A stretch of 57,816 nucleotides of DNA, from positions 1 to 57,816 of the forward strand of contig JAPLKL010000073.1 of assembly GCA_026388095.1 (NCBI GenBank). The letters are read 5' to 3'. The DNA is from Elusimicrobiota bacterium (GTDB taxonomy: Bacteria > Elusimicrobiota > Elusimicrobia > UBA1565 > UBA9628). The translations under genes and the position numbers were made by a program. Shown piece after piece: positions 7,781-16,213 of the stretch. The notes under the pieces were generated by a model that did no database searches, was not told where the DNA came from, and saw only the letters and a program-made list of their open reading frames with translations. Positions within the stretch are counted from its first letter, which is position 1, and every line of letters begins with the position of its first letter.

Positions 7781-9329
7781 CGTCCTGATGTCGCGGGCGG
7801 GGTTCGACCCCGACGCCATAGGCCCCGCCGTCATCCGGGCCGCGGTCGCGCGGCGGATGCTGAGCTGCGGCTGCCGCGACGAGCGCGCCTACCTCCTCAA
7901 GCTCCAGTCCGACCTCCGGGAGATGGAGGCCCTGATCCTGGCCCTCACCGTGCCGGAGACCTGGTTCTTCCGCGAGCGGGAATCCTTCGTCTGGCTCAAG
8001 ACCTACCTGGAGACCGAATGGCTCCCCAGGCGCGGGGGGCAGGCCCTGCGCATCCTGAGCCTGCCTTGCTGCACGGGCGAGGAGCCCTATTCCATCTCCA
8101 TGACCCTCCTGGACATGGGCTGGCGCGTGGACCGCTTCGTCATCGACGCCCTGGACATCAACCCGGATTTCCTGGAGAAGGCGCGCGGGCTGGAATACGA
8201 GGAGAACTCGTTCCGGGGCGAGTGCGCCGAGCTGCGCCGGAAGCACTTCATCCCCCAGGGCGCCCGCTGCCGCCTGCGCCCGGAGGTGGCGACGCCGGTC
8301 CGCTTCGAGCGGGGGAACCTCCTCGAAGCCGGACCGCTGCTGCACCAGCCCAAGTACCACATCATCTTCTGCCGCAACCTCCTCATCTACATGACCGCCC
8401 TGGCGCGCAAGCGGGCCCTGGAGACCTTGGACCGCTGCCTGGAGCCCGACGGACTGCTCTTCACCGGACACGCGGAGGCCATCTCCTCGCCCAATTACCG
8501 GCCGGTCGACCATCCCCTGGCCTTCGCCTACCGCCGCGCGCCGGCGGCCGTGAGGAAATCCGTGCGGCCGGCACCGGCGGGACCTCCGATACCGCCGGCG
8601 GCGCCGTTGCTGCCGCGCCGCTTGCGCGCCGCGAAGCCCCCGCCGCCCCGGCCGAGGCCCCTCCGGGTCCCGGCGCCGGCGGCCCGGACCTCGGCGGGCT
8701 GCTGGGGCCGCGTCGGCAGCGGCGGCGACCGCTCCTGCGCCGAGCTCAAGAAGGCCCTGCACTGCCGCAACTGCGAGACCTTCACGGCCGCGGCCAGGGC
8801 GGTCTTCGACCAGCCGCCGCCTCCGGGATACCGGGATGAGCTGGCCGGCGTCCTGGCCGCGCGGGAGGCGCCCCGCCCGGAACACGAGACCTCGATCCTG
8901 GTCTTCCGCGTCAAGGGCAGCTGGCTGGCCCTGCCTTCGCGCGGGTTCAAGGGCGTCTACGGCCCGCAGCCGGTCCACGCCGTCCCCCACCGCAAGGGCG
9001 TCCTCAAGGGGCTGGTCAACATCGAGGGCGAGCTGCACCTGCATTTCGACATGGCGGAGCTGCTGGGCCTGAGCGGGGGCGCCGCGGCCGCTCCCGCCGC
9101 GGCCCGGGTCTTCCCGCGCCTGCTGGTCTTCCGGCGCGACGGCCAGGACTGGACCTTCGCGGCCGACGAGGTCCTCCGGATCGCCAGCCTCGACAGCGCC
9201 GAAGTCCGCCCCGCCGCGGCGCCGGAAGGCCGCGCCTACGCGGCCGGCTCCTTCGCCCTCGACGGCAAAGAGGTCGTCCTGCTCGACGAGGAGCTGCTGG
9301 CCGGCAGCTTGCGCAGGGGCCTGAGATGA
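7758..9329 (+). CDS. CheR methyltransferase fused to a CheW domain (WspC-WspD-like)
   Basis: Residues 1 to about 270 form CheR, the SAM-dependent glutamate methyltransferase that tunes the MCP: ETWFFRE, CCTGEEPYS (SAM site) and IFCRNLLIYM are visible. A Pro/Ala-rich linker follows. From about residue 313 there is a CheW domain preceded by a Cys-containing stretch (GDRSCAELKKALHCRNC), like that at the front of WspD-type CheW proteins. Wsp operons normally carry WspC (CheR with TPRs) and WspD as separate genes. Here they are one 523-residue protein, and the TPRs are missing. The start overlaps cheW and the stop overlaps cheA (ATGA). Confidence 0.88.
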   Translation: MDLAIFNDVLMSRAGFDPDAIGPAVIRAAVARRMLSCGCRDERAYLLKLQSDLREMEALILALTVPETWFFRERESFVWLKTYLETEWLPRRGGQALRILSLPCCTGEEPYSISMTLLDMGWRVDRFVIDALDINPDFLEKARGLEYEENSFRGECAELRRKHFIPQGARCRLRPEVATPVRFERGNLLEAGPLLHQPKYHIIFCRNLLIYMTALARKRALETLDRCLEPDGLLFTGHAEAISSPNYRPVDHPLAFAYRRAPAAVRKSVRPAPAGPPIPPAAPLLPRRLRAAKPPPPRPRPLRVPAPAARTSAGCWGRVGSGGDRSCAELKKALHCRNCETFTAAARAVFDQPPPPGYRDELAGVLAAREAPRPEHETSILVFRVKGSWLALPSRGFKGVYGPQPVHAVPHRKGVLKGLVNIEGELHLHFDMAELLGLSGGAAAAPAAARVFPRLLVFRRDGQDWTFAADEVLRIASLDSAEVRPAAAPEGRAYAAGSFALDGKEVVLLDEELLAGSLRRGLR

Positions 9330-11569
9330 GCGAAGGCTCCGACGGCTCCTTCATGTTCGACCTCTTTTGCGCGGAGGTGGAGACCCATACCGCCACGCTG
9401 ACCGAGGGCCTGCTGAGCCTGGAGCGCGGCGGCGGCTCCGCGCAGACCTTCGAGCCGCTGATGCGCGCGGCCCACTCCCTCAAAGGCGCGGCGCGCATCA
9501 TCGGCGTGGACGCCGCGGTGAAGGTGGCCCACGCGCTGGAGGACTGCTTCGTGGCTGTGCAGGCCGGCAAGACCGCCTTGGGCCCCGCGGATGTGGACGT
9601 TCTGCTGTCGGGCGTGGACTGGCTCAAGAGGGTCCCGGCCGCGGCGGACCGGACCACCTTCGCCCTGCCGCCGGACGAGGTCCAGCGCGCGGAGCAGACG
9701 ACGGCCAATGTCCGCGCCATCGGGACCGGGGCGCAGCCCGCCCCGGCGCCCGCTCCGGCGGCCTCCGCCCCCGAGCCGGAGAAGCTCCCCGAACCCGAGC
9801 GCAAGCCGGTCCCGCCGTCCGCGCCGGAGACCCAGCGCATCGTGCGCGTCAACGCCGCCGGCCTGGAGCGGATCATGACCCTCTCCGGCGAGCTCTTCGT
9901 GCAGGCCGGCCGGCTCGAGGCGGTCTCCGCCAGCCTGGCCCGGATCAAGTCCGCCTCGGGCCGGATGGAGGCGATGCTGGAGCGCGCCTTCCAGGCGGCG
10001 GAGGCCGGCGACGGCGCCCGCGCGGTGGAGCTCATCCTCCTGGGCAAGCAGCACAACGAGCGCTGCGGCCGGGACTTGGCCGAGGCCTCCGGGGAATTCG
10101 ACGCGGTCCGGCGCCGCATGCTGGGGACCTCGGAGCGGCTCTACAACGAGGTGCGCGCCAGCAAGATGCGGCCCTTCGCGGACTGCGCCCAGGGCTTCCC
10201 GCGCATGGTGCGGGACATCTCCAGGTCCCTGGGCAAGGTCGTCAGGCTGGAGAGCGCCGGCCTCAGCACCGGCGTGGACCGCGACATCATGGAGAAGCTG
10301 GAGTCGCCGCTCACGCACTTGCTGCGCAACGCCATCGACCACGGCATCGAGTCTCCCGAGGCCCGGATCAACGCGGGCAAGCCCATGGAGGGCGTCATCG
10401 CCATGGAAGCCTGGCACGCGGCCGGGATGCTGGTCATCTCCATCGCCGACGACGGCGCCGGGGTGGACTTCGCGCGCCTCAAGCGGGCCATCGTGGACCG
10501 CAAGCTGACCACCGCCGGGCTGGTGGAGAAGATGTCGGAGGCCGAGCTCCTGGACTTCATCTTCCTGCCCGGCTTCTCGACGCGCGACTCGGTCACGGAG
10601 CTCTCCGGCCGGGGGGTGGGACTGGACATCGTCCAGAACATGCTCCAGGAGGTGGGCGGGACCCTGCGCATGGAGAGCCAGCCCGGCCGAGGCACGGCCT
10701 TCACCTTGCGCCTGCCGCTGACCCTCTCCGTCATCAAGGCCGTCCTGGCCGAGATCTCCGGGGAGCCCTACGCCTTCCCGCTCAGCCGGGCCAGCCGCTG
10801 CCTGCGCGCCCCCCGGGAGCAGGTCGTCTTGGAGGACGGGCGCCGGTACCTGGAGACGGACGAGGGCCGGGTCCGGCTGGCGCGCGCGGCGGAGATCCTC
10901 GAGCTGACGGGCTCCGCGGCCGAGCCCGGCGCGGTCTCGGCCGTAGTCATCGGAGAGGGCGCCGGCCGCTGCGCGTTCGAGGTGGACCGCCTGCTGGGGG
11001 AGCGCCGCGTCGCGGTGCGCCCCCTGGACCCGCGGCTGGGCAAGGTCCGGGACGTGAGCGCGGCCGCGGTCCTCGACGACGGCTCGCCGGTCCTGATCCT
11101 CGACGCGGAGGACCTGCTGCGCTCGGCCGATCTGGCGGGGACCCGGGGCCGGACGGGAGACGGCGGCGCCGGCGCCGCGGGCCCCCGCGCCGCCCGGCGC
11201 CTGCTGGTGGTCGACGACTCGCCCACGGTCCGGGAGGTCGAGCGGCAGCTCTTGGAGAAGCAGGGCTACGAGGTCGACATGTCCATCAACGGCATGGACG
11301 CCTGGAACGCGCTCCAGTCGCAGCGCTACGACGCGGTCATCAGCGACATCGACATGCCCCGGATGAACGGGCTGGAGCTGGTCAAGCGCATCCGCGGCGA
11401 CCAGCGTTGGCGGCGCCTGCCGGTGATCATCGTCTCCTACAAGGACGGCCCGGGGGACCGCGAGCGCGGGCTGGAGGCGGGAGCCGACCTCTACCTGTCC
11501 AAGAGCAGCTTCCAGGACGACACCTTGCTGCGCGCGGTGCGGGGATTCCTGGGCGAGGCGGACTCATGA
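9326..11569 (+). CDS. cheA: Hybrid histidine kinase CheA with C-terminal receiver (WspE-like)
   Basis: A 747-residue kinase. The HPt domain has the phosphoacceptor His50 in RAAHSLKGAAR. An Ala/Pro/Glu-rich linker follows (about 135-170), then the dimerisation region, then the HATPase domain with the N box (LLRNAIDHGIESPEAR) and G boxes (IADDGAG, GRGVGLDIV), then a CheW-like P5 domain. A receiver domain from about residue 625 has Asp674 in the usual acceptor position. This CheA-REC order is that of WspE/FrzE-type kinases. It would phosphorylate its own receiver, CheB and the downstream response regulator. Overlaps of 4 bases on both sides place it in one operon. Confidence 0.92.
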   Translation: MSEGSDGSFMFDLFCAEVETHTATLTEGLLSLERGGGSAQTFEPLMRAAHSLKGAARIIGVDAAVKVAHALEDCFVAVQAGKTALGPADVDVLLSGVDWLKRVPAAADRTTFALPPDEVQRAEQTTANVRAIGTGAQPAPAPAPAASAPEPEKLPEPERKPVPPSAPETQRIVRVNAAGLERIMTLSGELFVQAGRLEAVSASLARIKSASGRMEAMLERAFQAAEAGDGARAVELILLGKQHNERCGRDLAEASGEFDAVRRRMLGTSERLYNEVRASKMRPFADCAQGFPRMVRDISRSLGKVVRLESAGLSTGVDRDIMEKLESPLTHLLRNAIDHGIESPEARINAGKPMEGVIAMEAWHAAGMLVISIADDGAGVDFARLKRAIVDRKLTTAGLVEKMSEAELLDFIFLPGFSTRDSVTELSGRGVGLDIVQNMLQEVGGTLRMESQPGRGTAFTLRLPLTLSVIKAVLAEISGEPYAFPLSRASRCLRAPREQVVLEDGRRYLETDEGRVRLARAAEILELTGSAAEPGAVSAVVIGEGAGRCAFEVDRLLGERRVAVRPLDPRLGKVRDVSAAAVLDDGSPVLILDAEDLLRSADLAGTRGRTGDGGAGAAGPRAARRLLVVDDSPTVREVERQLLEKQGYEVDMSINGMDAWNALQSQRYDAVISDIDMPRMNGLELVKRIRGDQRWRRLPVIIVSYKDGPGDRERGLEAGADLYLSKSSFQDDTLLRAVRGFLGEADS

Positions 11570-12582
11570 GGATCGCCATCGTCAACGACCTCCCCATCGC
11601 GGTCGAGATCATCAAGCGCTGCCTCAAGCGCAAGCCCGAGTACGAGCTGGCCTGGATCGCCTACGACGGCGAGGAGGCGGTGCGCCGCTGCCTGGCGGAC
11701 CGGCCCGACGTCATCCTGATGGACCTGGTCATGCCGGTGCTCGACGGGGTGGAGTCGACCCGGCGCATCATGCGCGAGTGCCCCTGCCCCGTCATCGTGG
11801 TCACCGCGGGGATGAGCGGCAAGATGCCCAAGGTCTACGAGGCCATGAGCTGCGGCGCCCTCGACGCCGTGGACACTCCGACCGCCGCGGACGCTGGCGA
11901 GGCCCTGCTGTCCAAGATCGCGGTGGTGCGGCGGCTCATCGGCGGCCCGGCCGACGCGCCGTCCCAGGCCGTCTTCTCCGGGCCCCCGGGCCAGCCGGCC
12001 GACCACCCCTTCATGGCCGCGATCGGCGCGTCCACGGGCGGGCCCCAGGTCCTGGCCGAGATCGTCTCGGCCCTGCCGGCGGACTGCCCGGCGGCCGTGG
12101 TCATCATCCAGCACGTCGACGAGAAGTTCGCCCCGGGCCTGGCCGCCTGGCTGGGCGAGAAGACCGGGCTGGGCGTGGGCCTGGCCGTGGAGGGGGAGGC
12201 GCCCCGGGCGGGGCGCATCGCCATCGCCGCGACCAACAACCATCTGGTCATAGGTCCGGGCCGGACCTTCCACTACACCCCGGACCCGGTCAGCTGTCCC
12301 TACCGGCCCTCGGTGGACGCCTTCTTCCTCAGCCTGATCCAGAACTGGCCGGGCCGCGGCGCGGCCGCCCTGCTGACCGGCATGGGCAAGGACGGAGCCG
12401 CGGGCCTTCTGGCCCTGCGGCGCGCGGGCTGGCACACCATCGCCCAAGACCAGAAGACCTCGCTGATCTACTCGATGCCCAAGGCCGCGGCCGAGCTCGG
12501 AGCCGCCCAGGAGATCCTGCCGGCGTCGCGGATCGCCGCGGCCTTGGACGCCTCATCCCGCAAGCCGCGCCAAGGAGCCTGA
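11566..12582 (+). CDS. cheB: Chemoreceptor glutamate methylesterase CheB (WspF-like)
   Basis: This 338-residue protein opposes CheR by removing receptor methyl groups. The N-terminal receiver has Asp53 in ILMDLVMP. The C-terminal esterase has the full catalytic triad: Ser156 in IGASTGGPQ, His183 in IIQHVDEKF and Asp276 in MGKDGAAG. The start is the ATG overlapping the cheA stop; an open frame extending far upstream is only an antisense-like artefact of high GC content. The receiver is expected to be phosphorylated by the CheA encoded just before it. Confidence 0.92.
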   Translation: MRIAIVNDLPIAVEIIKRCLKRKPEYELAWIAYDGEEAVRRCLADRPDVILMDLVMPVLDGVESTRRIMRECPCPVIVVTAGMSGKMPKVYEAMSCGALDAVDTPTAADAGEALLSKIAVVRRLIGGPADAPSQAVFSGPPGQPADHPFMAAIGASTGGPQVLAEIVSALPADCPAAVVIIQHVDEKFAPGLAAWLGEKTGLGVGLAVEGEAPRAGRIAIAATNNHLVIGPGRTFHYTPDPVSCPYRPSVDAFFLSLIQNWPGRGAAALLTGMGKDGAAGLLALRRAGWHTIAQDQKTSLIYSMPKAAAELGAAQEILPASRIAAALDASSRKPRQGA

Positions 12583-12586
12583 ACCT

Positions 12587-13771
12587 GTGCCAAACCAAGA
12601 CCCCCCGCTGCTGGGCCGAGAGTATCCCGTCACCGTGCTCTTGATCGACGACCAGCCCATCGTCGGCGAGGCCGTGCGGCGCATGCTGGCCGGGGAGAAG
12701 GACATACGCTTCCACTACTGCAGCGACCCCACCAAGGCGATCGAGGCCGCCGCGGCCATCTCCCCCACCGTGATCCTGCAGGATCTCGTCATGCCGCAGA
12801 TGGACGGCCTGCTCCTGGTGAAGGTGCTGCGCGCCAATCCCGCCACCTCGGAGATCCCTTTGATCGTCTTATCCTCAAAGGAAGAGCCGCGCATCAAAGC
12901 CGAAGCCTTCGGCCTGGGCGCCAACGATTACCTGGTCAAGCTCCCCGACAAGCTGGAGGTCATAGCCCGGATACGCCATCACTCCCAAGGCTACATCAAC
13001 CTGCTGCAGCGCAACGAGGCCTTCCGCGCTCTCGCCGCCAGCCAGAAGATCATGGCCGACGATCTGGCCCGGGCCGCGGAATACGTCAAGTCGCTTCTGC
13101 CCGCGCCTCTGCAGGAGCCGCTGCGGACCTCGTGGATCTATGTGCCGAGCATGGAGCTGGGCGGGGACGCTTTCGGCTATCATTGGCTGGACCAGGAGCA
13201 TTTCGCGCTGTATCTCCTGGACGTCTGCGGGCACGGGGTCGGCGCGGCCTTGCTGTCCGTCTCGGTCATGAACATCCTGCGCGCCCAGGCCCTGCCCGGG
13301 GTCGATTTCAAGCGGCCGGAGCAGGTCATGGCCGCTTTGAACGACGCGTTCCAGATGGAGCGCCAGAACAACATGTTCTTCACCATCTGGTACGGGATCT
13401 ACAGCCTGGCCGACCAGAAGCTGGTCTGCGCCAGCGGCGGGCATCCGCCCGCGGTCCTGGTGGGCCCGGACCTGTCGGTCGCCACGCTGGAGGCGAAAGG
13501 CACGGTCATCGGGGGCTGGCCCAAGGCCAGCTACGACTGCGTGTCCGCCGACATCAAGCCCGGAAGCCGGCTGTACGTCTTCAGCGACGGGATCTACGAG
13601 GTCGAGCAGCCGGACGGGAAATTCTGGCAGATGGAGGACTTCGTCAAGCTGCTGGCCGCCGCGCCGGCCCCGGGCGAAGCCGGCACGGACCGGATCCTCA
13701 AGCACGTCCGGCGGCTGCGCGGCAAGGACGTCTTCGACGACGACATCTCGCTCGTCGAGGTCGCGTTCTAA
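12587..13771 (+). CDS. Response regulator: receiver plus PP2C (SpoIIE/RsbU-type) phosphatase
   Basis: A 394-residue output protein. Residues 14-130 are a receiver (DD at 21-22, acceptor Asp66, Lys in LVKLPDK). A short helical linker follows, then a PP2C-type serine phosphatase domain (about 165-394). It has metal-ligand motifs ELGGDAFG, DVCGHGVGAA, ASGGHPPA, FSDGIYEV and DDDISL. Such enzymes usually dephosphorylate anti-sigma-factor antagonists. The GTG start has AAGGAG at 12572-12577, 9 bases upstream. In Wsp operons this slot holds the diguanylate cyclase WspR, so the output seems to be swapped. No STAS or anti-sigma partner gene is adjacent. Confidence 0.9.
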   Translation: MPNQDPPLLGREYPVTVLLIDDQPIVGEAVRRMLAGEKDIRFHYCSDPTKAIEAAAAISPTVILQDLVMPQMDGLLLVKVLRANPATSEIPLIVLSSKEEPRIKAEAFGLGANDYLVKLPDKLEVIARIRHHSQGYINLLQRNEAFRALAASQKIMADDLARAAEYVKSLLPAPLQEPLRTSWIYVPSMELGGDAFGYHWLDQEHFALYLLDVCGHGVGAALLSVSVMNILRAQALPGVDFKRPEQVMAALNDAFQMERQNNMFFTIWYGIYSLADQKLVCASGGHPPAVLVGPDLSVATLEAKGTVIGGWPKASYDCVSADIKPGSRLYVFSDGIYEVEQPDGKFWQMEDFVKLLAAAPAPGEAGTDRILKHVRRLRGKDVFDDDISLVEVAF

Positions 13772-13801
13772 TCGCGGGCGGGTCTTGGCGTTTTCGAGCC
13801 T

Positions 13802-14713
13802 CTACCAGAGATAGGTCAGGCCGAGGGCAAAGGCTTGCTGGGTTTCCACGCCGCGGCGGCGCAGGTTGTAGCCGAACCTGGAGGTCCATGCGGGCAGAGG
13901 CTTCCACTCCAGCTGCGCCCCGTATATGAAATCCGTCCGGTCGTATAAAAGGCTGAGCCGGGTCAACCCCGCTGCCGCTTCCCATTGCCCGCCCAGCTTC
14001 TGAGCCAGTTCGAAGCCCATGTAGTTGTTCGGCCAGCCGCGTATGGCGAAGACATTGCCCGGATAGTCCACATTGTCCAAATGGACCGTACGCATGTCCG
14101 AGCGCACGGTCTTGTTGTAGAGGTGGCAGCCCGCGTGGAGCGCGAGCGCGGTGCGCTGCCGCCAAGTCTCCCTGACGTCGAACTGCACGGTGTTCTGCAC
14201 CAGGACCAAGTATTCGTCGGCCGACTCCACATGATGATTGGTGGTGGTGTAGCGGGCGCGCATCCTGGTCACCCAGGTCCGGTCCAAGGATTCCGGGGCG
14301 GGCGCGGGGCCGCTCGATTCCCATATCTGGGCGGAGAATTCGGGATGCTCCGGGCCCAGGGAAAGACCGTAGAAGGTGAGGCTGGCCTCGCCGTAGGCCA
14401 AGTGGTAGGCGGCGCTCTCGGCGTTCGGCGGCCTGGTGGCAACGCGGCCGGCGATGCTGACGTGGTAGAGCTCCCGGCGCAAGGCGGCCGCATACTCCAC
14501 GGCCGTGCCTGAGAACTCCGCGGGATATCGGGAGCTGCGCACGGAAGCGGAGAGCCGATAATATGGCCTCGCCAGCGGCGTCGAAACCTCGAAGCGGTTG
14601 CCGAAATAGCCGCCGCTCGCGCCGATGTAGGCGGTCTCATCGAAGAGGACCCCGGGGCCAGCCGCCGCGGGCGCCGCCCAGACCAAGACCGCCGCCAGGA
14701 TCAAGCCTCTCAT
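13802..14713 (-). CDS. Predicted outer-membrane beta-barrel protein
   Basis: A 303-residue protein with a signal peptide (MRGLILAAVLVWAAPAAAG). The mature part is rich in alternating aromatic/polar strands (RYTTTNHHVES, YNLRRRGVET) and ends in an aromatic residue (YLW), as expected for a BAM substrate. I do not recognise a specific family. Its ATG overlaps the stop of the FadL-like gene (ATGA), so the two outer-membrane proteins are translated as a pair. Longer upstream extensions of this frame overlap the neighbour and lack a signal peptide. Confidence 0.65.
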   Translation of the reverse strand: MRGLILAAVLVWAAPAAAGPGVLFDETAYIGASGGYFGNRFEVSTPLARPYYRLSASVRSSRYPAEFSGTAVEYAAALRRELYHVSIAGRVATRPPNAESAAYHLAYGEASLTFYGLSLGPEHPEFSAQIWESSGPAPAPESLDRTWVTRMRARYTTTNHHVESADEYLVLVQNTVQFDVRETWRQRTALALHAGCHLYNKTVRSDMRTVHLDNVDYPGNVFAIRGWPNNYMGFELAQKLGGQWEAAAGLTRLSLLYDRTDFIYGAQLEWKPLPAWTSRFGYNLRRRGVETQQAFALGLTYLW

Positions 14714-15906
14714 ACGGGGAGCTTCTTGCCGTAATGCTTGGCCACGCGCCGCGCCAGCTCGAAGATGTCGATGCCGACGCCGGCCGAGAAGTTGTTGTAG
14801 AGCGGGGCGTCGTCGACCGCGACATTGACGCTCAAGAACCAGGGGGCGAACCCCAATCCCGCCGTATTGTGATAGCGGTCGTAGCCTCCCTGCACGCCGG
14901 TGCGTTCCAGGTACCCGCCGGCCCAGAATCTGATGGTCAGGTCTGGCTCGTCGAGGGGGATGAACTCCAATCCCCAGTGGCCGTCGATGGTATCGTATCG
15001 GCCGCTCCCTAGGACGGAACCCGGAGCCGCGGGGAAGAGGCCCGAGCCCATCACCGACGAGCCGCTCATGGCCATCACGTAATCGGACGATGCGTAGAGC
15101 CCGACCTTCTTGTGGGGCAGCCAGGCTAGGCCCATGGTCAGCCGGTCCGGGATCTTGATGTTTGGGAAAGCGACCATGACGGGCTGCAGCGACTCGCCGA
15201 ACCCGATGCGGCAGCCCATCTTGTAGACCAAGGCCAGCCGCAGCCACGGCCAGGGCCGGCCCAGAAGGCCGATGTCGCCGGTGAAGGTGTCGTGCGTGGC
15301 CGAGCGGGCGTAGGAGTCGGTGCTCACGACCGCGCGGTAATTCACGTCCTGGTCCGCGCGCTGGTAGTTGAGGGCCAGTCCCACGGCCAGGCGGTTGTCG
15401 AGGAAGGACTGGGCCGCGGCCAAGGTGTAGGTCTTGAGCGTGGCCTCGAGCTCGGCCGAGTTCGGGCTGGTCACGAGGATGTTCTTGCCGTTGACCTTCC
15501 GGCGGGTATCGGTGTTGAAGATGTCGTCGATTTGAAAGGGCGTCTGGACGGCGAACCCGATGCCCCAGTCCCTCTTCGTCACATAACGGACGCCCATGTA
15601 GTCGTAGCGTATGGGATCGCTGAGCACGCGCGACTTGGGGTTGTCCGGGTCCGTCACGAAGTTTTCGCTGTAGCTCGAGTCCGAGCCGAAGTCGAGGCCG
15701 TCGCCCGAAAGGCCGGCCAGGCCGGCGGGATTGACGAAGACCGCGGAATAGTCGTCCGGGGAGGCGACCGTGGCCCCGGCCAGGCCGACCTGCCGGGTCG
15801 TGCCGGTCACTGCCGTCGCGTAGGAATCAAGAGCCATGCTGGCGAGGGCATCGGGGCCGCATAGCAGGAGCGCGGCCGTCGCGAGCAGGGGCTTGCGCAG
15901 ATTCAT
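14710..15906 (-). CDS. OMPP1/FadL-family outer-membrane transport protein
   Basis: A 398-residue barrel with a signal peptide ending near ALAS. The mature N-terminus has the FadL/TodX hatch-like region (TTRQVGLAGATVASPDDYSA followed by VFVNPAGLAGL), the classic NPAG motif. FadL-type barrels take up long-chain fatty acids or other hydrophobic compounds; the substrate here is unknown. A -10 box (TGTTATGAT on minus) ends 14 bases upstream. It heads a two-gene operon with the next barrel gene and lies next to the hairpin-array element starting at 15977. Confidence 0.8.
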   Translation of the reverse strand: MNLRKPLLATAALLLCGPDALASMALDSYATAVTGTTRQVGLAGATVASPDDYSAVFVNPAGLAGLSGDGLDFGSDSSYSENFVTDPDNPKSRVLSDPIRYDYMGVRYVTKRDWGIGFAVQTPFQIDDIFNTDTRRKVNGKNILVTSPNSAELEATLKTYTLAAAQSFLDNRLAVGLALNYQRADQDVNYRAVVSTDSYARSATHDTFTGDIGLLGRPWPWLRLALVYKMGCRIGFGESLQPVMVAFPNIKIPDRLTMGLAWLPHKKVGLYASSDYVMAMSGSSVMGSGLFPAAPGSVLGSGRYDTIDGHWGLEFIPLDEPDLTIRFWAGGYLERTGVQGGYDRYHNTAGLGFAPWFLSVNVAVDDAPLYNNFSAGVGIDIFELARRVAKHYGKKLPV

Positions 15907-15920
15907 GAGGAGCGCCGAGA

Positions 15921-15929
15921 ATCATAACA
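15921..15929 (-). promoter_or_regulatory. Extended -10 for the FadL-like operon
   Basis: Minus-strand TGTTATGAT, 14 bases before the ATG at 15906. The leader carries GCTCCTC and no strong Shine-Dalgarno. Confidence 0.5.
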
Positions 15930-15976
15930 TAGCGCCCGGTCCTCCAACGAGAAGGCCATCTGTGCCGCCAGGGCGC

Positions 15977-16213
15977 CTAGCAGGCTGCTGATAAAGTCCG
16001 TTCTGCGAGCGCCCGGCGGCCGTCAGCCGGGCGCAACCGACCCGCGAAGCGGGGCGGCAGAACCCAGCCGATAGGTTGCACGAAGGATGGCGCCTTCGGC
16101 GCGACTGGCGAGCCTTCGGCTCGCCAGTTCGGGGACGGACTGTTGCCCGCTGCCGAAAGCACTGTGTCCGGACACAGTGCTTCCCGCTGGAGGGTTTATC
16201 AGCACCCTGCTAG
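15977..16213. mobile_element. CTAG-ended hairpin-array element 1 (237 bp, MITE-like)
   Basis: The 303-base gap between genes is mostly filled by this element. Its ends are 19-bp inverted repeats, left CTAGCAGGCTGCTGATAAA (15977-15995) and right TTTATCAGCACCCTGCTAG (16195-16213), matching at 18 of 19 positions. Inside are five hairpins in a row: 16009-16034, 16041-16053, 16090-16102, 16104-16128 and a perfect 26-bp palindrome at 16057 plus 100 (16157-16182). No ORF of note is inside. The right-hand CTAG supplies the TAG stop of the gene at 16210-17067. Element 2 at 38956-39438 shares the ends and internal words. A non-autonomous transposon or REP/BIME-like repeat is the likely nature. Confidence 0.75.

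Noticed and set aside
9367-11565. Open frame upstream of and continuous with cheB
   Set aside because: It lies in a second frame across cheA and is a Gly/Arg/Pro-rich shadow. CheB begins at the ATG overlapping the cheA stop.
13772-13801. Terminator between the converging phosphatase and barrel genes
   Set aside because: No stem followed by a T run is visible in this 30-base gap.
16041-16182. CRISPR array
   Set aside because: The repeats here are different palindromes, each unique in sequence, with no regular spacer length and no cas genes.
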